Shown piece after piece: positions 28,763-38,174 of a stretch of 64,000 nucleotides of DNA (the first letter of the stretch is position 1; every line of letters begins with the position of its first letter). Under the pieces are notes generated by a model. That model was not told the origin of the DNA and searched no databases. It saw nothing but the letters and a program-made list of their open reading frames with translations. This DNA is from Takakia lepidozioides. Lineage: Eukaryota; Streptophyta; Takakiopsida; Takakiales; Takakiaceae. The translations under genes were made by a program, and so were the position numbers. The stretch spans positions 20,088,001-20,152,000 of the forward strand of contig CM060732.1 in assembly GCA_030704615.1 (NCBI GenBank), in the 5' to 3' direction.

Positions 28763-28781
28763 GATCCCACTCGGGTCTCAG

Positions 28782-29000
28782 CTGTTTACAAAATAGCCCG
28801 AGATGCTGGTCTAATCCGGCTTAGGCAAGCACACCCTGAGAGCACTAAATTTCTTTGGAGACCACTTCAGGGATCTAGTTCAGCACATCTGACAGCCTAG
28901 CACCAACTGACAAAGCAGGAAAACTAAAATTGCTGCAACCGTTACGAAGCTCGAATCCCACCCTAAAATTGCAAAACCGGAGTAGGTGAGAAGAACTTAC
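28782..29000 (-). other. Likely 5'-UTR intron of the transporter gene
   Basis: On the - strand a GTAAGTTC donor starts at 29,000 and a GTTTACAG acceptor ends at 28,782, just 19 bases before the start codon. An intron in the 5' leader is common in plant transporter genes. Inferred from splice consensus only. Confidence 0.5.
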
Positions 29001-29284
29001 GTAAAGAGACGATGTTGGAAGTTGCGGGTAGCTCAGGTCGGGAGTGTCATGAGGTCAGCTCCCACCCGATGACGACTCGCAGTGCCAAACGTTGAGCACA
29101 ACAACGACTGCCGTGCAAGCTCGTAGGCACTCTTCACGTGATTGCGCACACCCTTGCGTACGGAATACCAAAAGGGCCATGCTTGTACACCCCTTGAAAG
29201 ATTCCAATACCCTTATTCCAAAAGATTCTGTGGCACGGGCAAGAGGGCACGGGCTATTGAAAAGCACGGGGTAGTAAAAGGGTA

Positions 29285-29520
29285 ACGAACGAGTGTTGGG
29301 CGGGTATATGAATTACCCTGATATACCCGGCGGGTATATCAGGGTATATTGATATATATATACCCTCAGATGTATACCCTTATATTAGGGTATATTTTTA
29401 TGATATACCCTTATCCTTATATTTACCCTGCATCAAGACGCTCAATATACCCTACTTTTCTGAAGGGTATATGTTAAAATGAAGGGTATATCTAATCAGG
29501 GTATATAAGGGCTTTTATGT
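29285..29520. repeat. GGGTATA-rich region with a 29-bp perfect dyad
   Basis: TATACCC/GGGTATA occurs about a dozen times in both orientations. At 29,316-29,344, arms of CCCTGATATACCC and its exact complement are separated by GGC. A related GGGTA-rich block lies at 30,185-30,400. The motif is not a known plant telomere repeat. Confidence 0.6.
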
Positions 29521-29735
29521 GCCTTCATAGCTTTTATGTGCTAGGTCTTTTCGCTTTTTGTTGTGTTGTTAGGGAGCCTTGAGCTATAAGAAAGCTCCAA
29601 TCACAGCTAAAACAAATGCTACATATATATCATTCCTAAAATGTCATATAACCTAAACATTACCTCTTCAGATCTCGCATATATATATATAAAAGGAAAC
29701 TTGACAGCCCACAATTTAGGCCCCTGAGGAGGAGG

Positions 29736-29879
29736 TGGAAAGATTAACCCCCTTTCATTTATGGGCCATGAGATCTACAGGACAGTCAACGCCCAGACAT
29801 AGACAGGGCAGGGCACCGGGTTGGAACCCTGAACCACCATAGCGACACACACTCTGCACTTACCAGCTCACTGGCTACC
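29736..29879 (-). mobile_element. tRNA-derived SINE, copy 1
   Basis: On the - strand, a box A-like TAGCCAGTGAGCTGG is followed about 35 bases on by a box B-like GGTTCCAACCC. An unrelated body comes next, ending in CCATAAATGAAAGGGGGTTA. The copy at 34,562-34,711 has the same order, length and tail, so these two form one family. Confidence 0.6.
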
Positions 29880-29889
29880 AGCCCATGTG

Positions 29890-30030
29890 CCTCTTTTTTT
29901 TTTTTTTTCCTTTTTTTTTCGAAAGGGGAGGTAGCCCTTGAGAACTTTATTAAAAATTATTGAAGGGAAAAAATTAAACCCTTAGATGCCCGTAGGCCGC
30001 CTTTTTCTTAATCTCAAACCTCCCAGGAGT
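29890..30030. other. T-rich tract with a non-LTR-like 3' segment
   Basis: A poly-T/C run (29,894-29,920) is followed by CGAAAGGGGAGGTAGCCC...ACTTTATTAA. That pattern is often seen at the reverse-strand 3' ends of plant non-LTR insertions. No coding part is attached. Confidence 0.3.
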
Positions 30031-30184
30031 CCTCCATCCTTGCATTGGAAGTTAACACCAAAATATTATGCAATATCTTATCAATTTTCTCTTTTACCAT
30101 AGATTGTATTTTTTGTGTTTTGTACATATTGAAGAACAATATATATATATTCTTTAAAACATTAAATTATATATTAATTGAAAT

Positions 30185-30400
30185 AACTATCCATACCCGG
30201 AAACTATTCATACCCTCGGGGTATATTTTGGCATATAAATCCATACCCGGGGGTTATATAGAAATCTGAGAAATTAATTTACCCATACCCGGAGGGTAAA
30301 TAATTTTTTGAGATTTCAATTTATCCATACCCGGAGGGTAAATGATTTGACAAAAATAATTTACTTATACCCTAAGGGAATATTGAAATCAATATACCCG
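30185..30400. repeat. CCATACCCGG/GGGTATA repeat block
   Basis: Six or so copies of (C)CATACCCGGAGGGTAAAT-like units spaced 30-50 bases apart in AT-rich DNA. It is related in core sequence to the 29,285-29,520 block, and the SINE lies between them. Confidence 0.5.
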
Positions 30401-30589
30401 CACAACACTGTAACGAACCCCATGCTTGGTACCATGTATATTATATGGAACATATATCGTAATATATACATCGTATGTTATTACATACGCATAGTATGTT
30501 TTTGATATTTTCGATAATCAGGTAAAACTGCCCGGACATGAAGCCGGTTTAGGGATTCGCAACACGTCTCTCTCTCACGTCCTCTCTCT

Positions 30590-31055
30590 CGAGGCGGGCG
30601 TTTTCTCTCAAGGATGTACGCCAAGTGTTTGACAAAATGCCTGAACGAGATATGTTACGTGGACTTTCGTTATGGCAGGATATGCCAAGCACGGGAGTGT
30701 TGAGGAGGCTTTGAAGATCTACGATAGAGTGCAACGAGATGTGTCGATGCCCGACAGGGTCATGTTCACTTGTGTTCTCAATGTGTGTGCCAGCATAGGA
30801 GCCCTGGTAAAGGGGGAAGGATATGCATGCTGACATTATCAAAGCTGGAATTGCACCAGATATTATCCTGGAGAATACCCAAGGTTGTTGACATGGAGGA
30901 TGCACGGCAAGTGCTTGAAGGGCTATGAGCAAATGCAAAGGGAAGGGTTGACTCCTGACAGGGTCATGTTCATTTGTGTTCTTAGTGCATGTGCCAGCCT
31001 AGGAGACCTGGATAAGGGCAAAGAGATTCATGCGGACATTGTCAAAGTACACCGT
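30590..31055 (+). pseudogene. PLS-type pentatricopeptide repeat (PPR) relic
   Basis: Frame pieces read QVFDKMPERDM, AKHGSVEEALKIYDRVQ, PDRVMFTCVLNVCASIGALVKG and, in a second repeat, EQMQREGLTPDRVMFICVLSA, then GDLDKGKEIHADIVK. This is the P/L/S PPR pattern of plant organelle RNA-editing and processing factors. Frame changes (about 30,660 and 30,820) and loss of both ends show a dead fragment of about three repeats. The ORF at 30,885 starts inside the repeat. Confidence 0.8.
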
Positions 31056-31059
31056 CTTA

Positions 31060-31904
31060 CCTTTTGACATTTATGCATCCTAGGGTTGAATGAGGATGCA
31101 ATTGTAGATGATATTGTCATGAAGAGATTGTTTTGTTTCTCTTTTGCTAATTGCATGTAATGAAGGACATGGACTTCCCATCTTGAAAGAATAATCTACA
31201 TGAGAAACTGCCTTTACGTTCCGACAGCTATTTTAGCCTCTTCTAGACTCCTCCCAACTACCCAAAGGCATTACCTCATTACAGCCTACAGTTGAAGGAT
31301 GGCAAAGATCTTTCGTGCTGCAAGCTCAAAAGAAAAATACTCACATGAGGACACCCTCACCACTTCCAACCCCCAAGTACTTCAGCCAACATGCCTCCGA
31401 GGCAGCGCGAGGATACTCGCAATCACCCTTGTGAGTGAACCATTGAAAAAAACTCGCATGAATAAATCAGAAGTATAGACTTGGCATTCAGCAACTGTGG
31501 TAGACGCTCTGACAACTACGAAACAGCCTCAAAAAGTAGTTCAAAATCACCTTCTGCAATCAGCACTTCACAACGCCATTTTTACCACTTCCACTCACAC
31601 ATACCAAGAACAAAGCAGATGTCTCTGGAAGGAGGTAAGTTTGTACACACAGAATCCAACTATTTCTGGCTCCCGGGTGAACGACCAATAGCAACTTTGG
31701 GAAAAAACCCCATGCCGTTAGCTGATTATTCCCACAGAGACGAGTGTCCTTATCATGTACTACTCCACATACTAATGTCAAATACAGGTAAAAAAACATG
31801 GTTTACCAAAATACCACCTACTTGCAGAACGAAACACCCACATCTCACACAATCGCTAGAAGAACAACAGAGGCCTTAGGGGTGACAGCACAGGCTTCAG
31901 GGGT
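31060..31904. other. No recognisable gene
   Basis: A 132-codon frame (31,481-31,879) is present but shows no domain. The sequence grades into the CACAG-rich repeat at 31,905. Confidence 0.4.
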
Positions 31905-32140
31905 GGTAGACAGTCATATACAACCTATCATAGTCTATCACGGCCATACACAGCCTTACATAGCCCGACACAGCCTTACGCAGTCAATCACAGCCTATCA
32001 CAGTTAGTCACAGTCTATCACACCTTGACACAGCTTCGCACAGCCAGTCATAGCACGACACAGCCCGACACAGCTTTACACAGCCAGTCACAGCTTGGCA
32101 TAGTCACAGCCCGACACAGCTTGGCACAGGCCGTCACAGC
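31905..32140 (+). repeat. Degenerate CACAGCCNNN tandem repeat
   Basis: About twenty 9-11 base units of the type CACAGCCTAT / CACAGCCCGA / CACAGCTTGG follow one another. It is a simple satellite next to the start of the LTR-element region. Confidence 0.75.
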
Positions 32141-32221
32141 GTACATAGGGAACGGTTATCATTGGTAGGGAACGACTTTGTGGGAACGACATTTGCAGAG
32201 GGAACGTGTTACTTCTTGGGG

Positions 32222-32787
32222 TGACAGTTAGTTAGTTAGGCGGTTAGAACAGCTTGCATGTAGATGAGGCAGAGCAGCAAGGGGGGAGAGATCACTGGAC
32301 GGGAGCACTTCTTGGTCAGGAGTGGAGGAGATGAAGTGGAGAGCAAGAACGGAACCAAGGATGGAGAACACGGCGAAGATGGGAAGATGATTGGATCGAT
32401 GCTTGATTCATGCAAGCTGTAGAGTCGTACTGTAGAATAGATTAGAGACACTATGACTACGGCCTGATACTGAACAGAGATTAATATGATACACATTCCT
32501 TACCCACACCGTGTAGAGAGAACTGAGTAAAGCTGTGGAATGAATGGTTGAGCAATCGGAACCTGGTAGATTGCTGAAGCAAACTGTTTCTCAAATATAA
32601 ACAGTAAGGTAATATGCTGATATGAAGGCAAGAAAGAATACAAACAAGTAGCACTACCATGATACACCAGATGTAGGTCATGACTGATTGTTCTGAGCGG
32701 GCTGAGTGCTTAGAGATATCCAACTCTTCTATTTTGGAGTTCCCTCCTCGGATAGCGAAGGGATGGGTGAGTAAAAGCCGCTCGACA
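32222..32787 (+). mobile_element. Possible 5' LTR of the gag-bearing element
   Basis: The block ends in ...CTCGACA immediately before a primer-binding-site-like TTTGGCGACC, as an LTR should. The 5' edge near TGACAGTTAG is a guess, and no second LTR copy is in the window to confirm it. Confidence 0.3.
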
Positions 32788-32808
32788 TTTGGCGACCATA
32801 TTGGGGAA
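32788..32808 (+). other. Primer-binding-site-like sequence
   Basis: TTTGGCGACCATATTGGGGA resembles the TTTGGCGCC...GGGG motif that follows the 5' LTR of many plant Ty3-type retrotransposons. It sits just upstream of the gag-like frames, as expected. Confidence 0.4.
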
Positions 32809-34555
32809 CTAAGTCAAGAACAACCAGATGTGACAGGCATCTGGTGGGATCATGGTGGTTGGAGAATTAAAGAATTTGATGTGAATCAAATTCCCTGTGG
32901 AACTGAGAAAGAAAGGTTGTCCAAACAATTCTTTCAGAGATTCTTGGAATTGCCAGACGGTTGTAAGGAAAACATTCTTAAGAGAGTGCATGATGCAGAT
33001 CCTGAGTGGGGTCTGGAGAAAGGAGTGATAAAGATTTATCAGGTGGCCTGTAGAGGGAGAGCAAGTTGGTTACCAACACTGGTCTATGTGATAGCGTTGC
33101 TATCCATTAAACGAGTGGAATTTGAAGGCTGGGAGGAACGGAAAGTGAATGTTTACACTCATATGCATGAAGAACTTGTACTTGTAAAGAATTGGATTCC
33201 CAAGGATATCTTATGGATCAAACTTACACCAAGAACAACTTTCCAAACGTGTTTGCCATATGGTTATATGGTAACAGAGACTTCTAGTATAGCCAAGGGT
33301 GCATTGAAGCTTGAAAGGAACCCAGGCATATACGAAAGATACTACAGGAGAGAGTTTTGGTTATTGCCTCATTGAAGATATGAAAGACATGGGACATGAG
33401 TGATGGAAGAGAAGCTAGACTTCACACATATTCAGCAAAAAAATAAAGTTATTTGAAAGCTAATTATCCATATCTTTGGGAGAGAGGAATAGACATATGG
33501 AATGGACCTCTCACACCATTAAGGTCGAAAAGTACATCACCCATACCGGAGGAACCAGAGTTGGATGCCACTCCTTCTTATTCTTTACAAGAAAGATTAA
33601 GGGATTTGGTACAGGAAGATGATTAGCCACGAGGAAAGAGATCTAAGGTACATCCCTGGATAAAAGATTTGACAGAAATCTTTGATAAGAGTTGGCATGG
33701 AACACCAAAAGCAGGAACTCCAGTTTCTAAAGCAGAAAACAAAGAAGGAGAGGAAGATGTGGCAGAGCCAATGGAGAGTTCAGACTCTCCAACACCATTG
33801 CAATTGAGTTACATGAGTGAAGAAGAGGAAAACCAAGAGAAGAACTTGGAAGATGAGAGAAGAATTTGGAAGATGAAGAGTATGAAGAAGTAGACCCAAC
33901 AGTTGAGGTTGAGACTACAACCAAGACATCCCAACCTGTTGGACCTGGATTAAGTGGAGCACTTGGATCACAGGCCAACGAAGGTGTCGACTCAGGGGGA
34001 TCAGGCGGGCAGCTTGGATCTGGCTCTAGGGGGACAGGGAGTGTGGGAAGTAGTGCAACTGGAGCTGGGGATACTGAGAATACAGTGGGGCCGGTAGCAG
34101 GGAGTGCTCAGGGGCCAGCATCTGGTGGAAGATCCACCACTACAACAACAGGTCCTCGAGGACCAGCACCTGTCAGTGGGCAGGGTGTAGGGCCACAGAT
34201 GGCGGTACCTCCAACACGGGCAAAACCACCTTTTCTAATATACGCAGGGAAAGAGGATCATGATGTACACATTAGCCAATTTGAGCACATGTGTATTGTG
34301 AACAATGAGAATGGCGATGATGCCAAGATGAGACTGTTTCCTTGTTCACTTATCAAGAAAGCAAGTGAATGGTATGCAAGATTTCCAGGTAATCATTTCC
34401 TAACCTGGAATGGCCTTAGTACGGCATTCCGGAACAGGTTCAGGACAAGCAAAACTGAGGATGAAGTGTATGGAAGTTTACAACAGTTAAGGCAAAAGAA
34501 GCATGAAACTATTGAGGAGTACATGGAGCGACAACTCACAAATCAGGCCCCTTAG
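32809..34555 (+). pseudogene. Ty3-type LTR retrotransposon gag region, truncated
   Basis: Open frames at 32,680-33,375, then about 33,540-33,900 (shifted), then 33,866-34,555. The last frame has a Gly/Ser/Thr-rich linker followed by the Retrotrans_gag pattern, with KASEWYARFP, FLTWNGLSTAF, LRQKKHETIEEY in order. The first 230 codons match nothing I know, so this gag has an unusual N-terminal extension. Frame breaks and the sudden end at a SINE insertion (34,562) remove the zinc knuckle, protease, reverse transcriptase and integrase. A relic. Confidence 0.7.
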
Positions 34556-34561
34556 TAGTGA

Positions 34562-34711
34562 GAGGAGAAAATAACCTCTTTTATTTATGCGCCAAGAGGC
34601 GTAGGAATGGGGCACCACACATGAACCATACCACACCCATCAAAGTAGCAAGATTTGACCCCAGAATCATCCGGGTCGCACTCAATGCACTTAACCAACT
34701 GAGCTACTGAC
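34562..34711 (-). mobile_element. tRNA-derived SINE, copy 2
   Basis: On the - strand, GTCAGTAGCTCAGTTGGTTA (box A) is followed about 35 bases later by GGGTCAAATCTTG (box B-like). A body then ends in GCATAAATAAAAGAGGTTA. The 3' tail matches copy 1 at 29.7 kb. It is not a working tRNA gene, because the acceptor stem cannot close. It cuts off the gag frame on its left. Confidence 0.65.
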
Positions 34712-34739
34712 TGTTGGTAGATATTAAAAAATCGGAAAA

Positions 34740-35340
34740 TTATGCGACCACCCCCTACGATCACCCCCTGCTGGTGGTCGCATCTATTAAAAAATCGGAA
34801 AATTATGCGACCACCCCCTACGATCACCCCCTGCTGGTGGTCGCATCTATTAAAGAAAAGGAAAATAGTGCGACCACCAGCAGGTGGTGGTCGCACCTAT
34901 TTGTTTTAAACAAAATTTCTGTGACCACCCCCATGCTGGTGGTCGCACCTATTTGTTTTAAACAAAATTTCTGCGACCACCCCCCATGCTGGTGGTCGCG
35001 CCTATTAAAAATAAAAAAATTATGCGACCACCTCCCTGCTGGTGGTCGCACCTATTAAAAATAAAAAAATCTGCGACCACCCCCCCCTACTGGTGGTCGC
35101 ACCCATAAAAACATAAAAAAAATCTGCATCAATTAATCTTGTTGTGTCGCACCCATTAAAAAAATAAAAATCTGCGACCACCCCCCTGCTGGTGGTCGCC
35201 CTATTAAAAAAATAAAACCACCCTTTGCGGTGGTCGCACCATTAAAAAAAATAAAATCTGCGACCACCCCCTGCTGGTGGTCGCACATAATAAAGAAAAG
35301 AAAAATGATGCGACCACCCCCTGCTGGCAATCGCAGCTAT
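34740..35340. repeat. Array of TGCGACCACC...GGTGGTCGCA hairpins (cluster 1)
   Basis: About twelve units, each a 10-bp arm TGCGACCACC, a C/T-rich loop near CCCCTGCT and the complementary arm. They are separated by 20-35 base A-rich spacers such as TATTAAAAAATCGGAAAATTA. The first two units are a longer exact direct repeat with an extra CTACGATCACCCC. Open frames across the array on both strands are by-products. Cluster 2 is at 46,720-47,100. Confidence 0.9.
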
Positions 35341-35765
35341 TACTAGCGTGCGCAGTCATGATGACAGCGCGCGCCCCGAGTGTGGAGGGGGGGGCTTATA
35401 AGGCCTTGGAGGCCATTCTCTCCCTGACTTTTCTCCACACCAGGACTTGGTAGGCGATGGGATGTTGCATTCATTGTCATTGAGTCCAAGTGGAGAGGGG
35501 TGCTATTGGTTGGGTGGGGGGGTATTTTGGGCCGTTGGTTTCTACGAAATCGATGTTGAGTACTTCCCGGGAAGCCCTCATCTGGCACCCACGTTTTTTT
35601 CATTGTACATTGCGTCATATCACTTAGAACTGCCGAGGGAGTGACACGTGCCTCTAGTACTTGGGGAGGATTCATTAGGGAGTAGGATTAGGTACGATTT
35701 AGGAGGGTTGGGAGAGCATTTTTTTTAGCAAACATCTGTCGAGTAGGGGTAAGCCAGAGCCATAA
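35341..35765. other. No recognisable gene; leader of the ORF cluster
   Basis: G-rich sequence with a 65-codon frame of no family. It may be the 5' part of the element whose frames start at 35,766. Confidence 0.35.
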
Positions 35766-36263
35766 ATGGCGGAGGAGGAAGACAGAGGAGGTCATCCCAG
35801 GGATGACGATAATGAACCTGGACCTCCAAAAAAAAAACCAAAAGGGGCCAGACGCGAACTTCGTTGGGACATATACAGTGACCCCAACATTCTTGCGGAA
35901 CCACGTTGGGAAGTTTGGAAGTTGGGGCAGCGGTGGTCGCTTGGTGACTGTAGGAAATTTGTGGACTGGTGTCACATAAATCGTTTGTGGCCCAGAGATA
36001 GGCATGATCCACAAACCAAACAAAATCAAGCTAGCTTGCATTCCTGCGCCAACCCGCATTTCCGCCACAGGGCAGAGGAGGTACATACAACATTGCGGGG
36101 TCAACCGCTCGTCAACAACAAGGTCCCGTATTTATTTGCGGCCATGTCGTACACAAAGTTGATTTTATTGCGACCAGTGGATTGGCAAACTGCCACTGCG
36201 AGACAGCGTACTAGACTATACATGTTCTCTGATATCCCAGACTTGTATATACGTCAGGGGTAG
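35766..36263 (+). CDS. Unknown protein, ORF 1 of a four-ORF cluster
   Basis: 165 codons. An acidic start is followed by a basic PPKKKPKGARRELR stretch that could be a nuclear signal, then a Trp-rich middle (EVWKLGQRWSLGDCRKFVDWC). I do not recognise the family. The frame ends close to the next ORF on the same strand, suggesting pieces of one former gene. Confidence 0.4.
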   Translation: MAEEEDRGGHPRDDDNEPGPPKKKPKGARRELRWDIYSDPNILAEPRWEVWKLGQRWSLGDCRKFVDWCHINRLWPRDRHDPQTKQNQASLHSCANPHFRHRAEEVHTTLRGQPLVNNKVPYLFAAMSYTKLILLRPVDWQTATARQRTRLYMFSDIPDLYIRQG

Positions 36264-36367
36264 GACATCATACGGTTGGATGGAAACGACGAGGTGGAAG
36301 AAGGAGGAAAAGCGGATGGAAAGACGATGTAGAAGAAGGAGGAAAGGCAGACCAACCTCCAGATTAT

Positions 36368-36982
36368 ATGCCGCAACAGGTCTCCGCAGCCGGGCCTTCA
36401 ACGTCTGAGGTGGAGGGGGGCGAGGTACGCTCTCCATTGGAGGAACAGTTGGCCACACATGAACAACACATCAAGGACCTGCAGGACATTGTTCATTTGC
36501 TACGGTGGCAAATAACGAAGTTGTTGAAAAGAATGGGGTTGGGGACTCTCGACAGCGTACGCGGTGTGCTTCAGGACCCGAGGCCAATCGCCAACGAGCA
36601 AGACATATTGGCGCGTTTGTATATGCCACCAATGGACATTGACCGCATCATCCACGGGGTTGACTCAATCGGGCATGGGAATGAAGTGCAAACGCCTGAA
36701 CTGGACCCGGCGAGGGTTGAGGAAGAAAAACTTGCGGCGGAGAGGGCAAGAAAAGGGAAGGACCCCATAGTGGAAACTGGGGAATTTTCAGTCGTGCAAA
36801 TTACATCGGTCCAAGAACAGGAATTAGAGCAGCTTGTGGGGGAACGCGAGCAAGCTAGGGCTGTTGCATATTGGTACTCAAATGCCATGCAAATCCGATC
36901 ATGGCCATGGTTGAAGGGGAATTGGCGGAATTGGGCGACATGGGCGGGCCATCTAGCATCGCGGGAAACACGGATAGAATAA
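36368..36982 (+). CDS. Unknown coiled-coil protein piece, ORF 2 of the cluster
   Basis: 204 codons with a predicted coiled coil (EEQLATHEQHIKDLQDIVHLL) and a charged ERARKGKDPIVE stretch. In the last 35 codons another frame (EGELAELGDMGGPSSIAGN) reads more naturally. A one-base frameshift near 36,900 is therefore likely, and the real product would run on toward the RING frame. Confidence 0.4.
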   Translation: MPQQVSAAGPSTSEVEGGEVRSPLEEQLATHEQHIKDLQDIVHLLRWQITKLLKRMGLGTLDSVRGVLQDPRPIANEQDILARLYMPPMDIDRIIHGVDSIGHGNEVQTPELDPARVEEEKLAAERARKGKDPIVETGEFSVVQITSVQEQELEQLVGEREQARAVAYWYSNAMQIRSWPWLKGNWRNWATWAGHLASRETRIE

Positions 36983-36985
36983 ACG

Positions 36986-37537
36986 TTGTCATCCCTCCAA
37001 CGTGCAGCACGTTTGTCGAATCGAAGCGTAGATAACATCTATGTTAATTTGCAAAGGCACGACACTCTGCGTGATGTATTCACGTCGAAGTACACTGGAT
37101 TCACCACATGCGGTGATGTGGATGCCATGTTTGAGCACTGTGTGCATACAATTTCCGATACCAATAAGAGCATAAACTGGGATTTGGGAGTAGAGGAGGA
37201 GTGGGACAGCAGACCGAGGATGTCATTCTACATTCATGAGGATAAACGGACGTGGATACCACGGAGCAATCCAGCGTTATGGGTAACAGATGGTACGGTG
37301 TGCACAATGTGCCTAAACCCTTACGAACCGGAGGGAAGCTATATGCTTGGTTCATGTGGCCATTTGTTCCATCTCGCATGTCTCATATCGGCAGCCATGC
37401 GAGCCAGCCAATGCCCTGACTGCCGTGGACCAATCCATCGACGTTTCTACGAGTTGTTTGGGTTGCAAGACAATATGCCCACGGGAGTACAAACCGGTAC
37501 AACATGCCATTGGATGTATCGCCTTACGATTTTTTAA
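36986..37537 (+). CDS. RING-H2 domain protein piece, ORF 3 of the cluster
   Basis: 183 codons. Near residues 105-150 the pattern CTMC...SCGHLFHLACL...CPDC gives C-x2-C, C-x-H-x2-H, x2-C and C-x2-C, a RING-H2 finger. Such fingers bind two zinc ions and recruit ubiquitin-charged E2s. Whether it is active is unknown. The frame starts four bases after ORF 2 stops, so both may derive from one long frame. Confidence 0.55.
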   Translation: MSSLQRAARLSNRSVDNIYVNLQRHDTLRDVFTSKYTGFTTCGDVDAMFEHCVHTISDTNKSINWDLGVEEEWDSRPRMSFYIHEDKRTWIPRSNPALWVTDGTVCTMCLNPYEPEGSYMLGSCGHLFHLACLISAAMRASQCPDCRGPIHRRFYELFGLQDNMPTGVQTGTTCHWMYRLTIF

Positions 37538-38043
37538 ATTGGCAGCACTGGGGGGAGATAATGACATGGGATGCTCTAAGAGAGATGTACGCCTTGGATG
37601 CGAAGACATTAACTAGGGTTAAAGATCCGGTGACCTTTTGGGTGACATTCAACTGGGAAATAACCGTGCGTGCTAGAGGCATACGGGACCCAGTCCAAAT
37701 GGAGTTATTTTGCCAGAACTTGGGAGGGCATTGGAGCTGTACCAGACAAAGATTCTTCCGACTGCCTGAGGATCCGTGGGTGCCAGCGGAAAACGACCCA
37801 TACAATCGCGAACCGATTGGGAGAGACCTATTTCTGAGGGAGTTGGAGGCCGCTAGCATCCGTTGGGAGGATATGAATGAGACGTACTGGGTGCCTCGTC
37901 GGGATGAAGGGCCATTTCTTCCAGAGGGCATGTACAATGCAATGGCAAAGTTTGAAAGCATTCAGAAATCGACATATCAAGTAACCATTGGTTCTTCCTG
38001 TGAACCATTTTTTATTGATCTCATACTTGTCTGGTCCATGTAA
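37504..38043 (+). CDS. Unknown protein piece, ORF 4, running into a satellite
   Basis: 179 codons overlapping ORF 3 by 34 bases in another frame, again suggesting a frameshift. It is Trp- and Arg-rich with no known motif. The last 20 or so codons lie inside a unit of the 120-bp satellite (about 37,980-38,070). The original C-terminus was lost or the satellite has been captured. Confidence 0.4.
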   Translation: MPLDVSPYDFLNWQHWGEIMTWDALREMYALDAKTLTRVKDPVTFWVTFNWEITVRARGIRDPVQMELFCQNLGGHWSCTRQRFFRLPEDPWVPAENDPYNREPIGRDLFLRELEAASIRWEDMNETYWVPRRDEGPFLPEGMYNAMAKFESIQKSTYQVTIGSSCEPFFIDLILVWSM

Positions 38044-38174
38044 GAGGCATGTAGAACATACCGGCAAAATTTCAAATCATTCAAATTTTTTTTATCAATG
38101 AGCCTTTGATTTATCCTTTTCACCATTAACGATTAATCACAAATAAATGAACAGACCAATAAATCATTTGCCTC

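Noticed and set aside
29285-29520. Interstitial telomere repeat
   Set aside because: GGGTATA is not the plant TTTAGGG unit and occurs in both orientations with variable spacing.
34640-34711. Functional tRNA gene on the - strand
   Set aside because: Box A and a box B-like sequence are present, but the acceptor stem does not pair and a SINE-type body and tail follow, shared with the copy at 29.7 kb.
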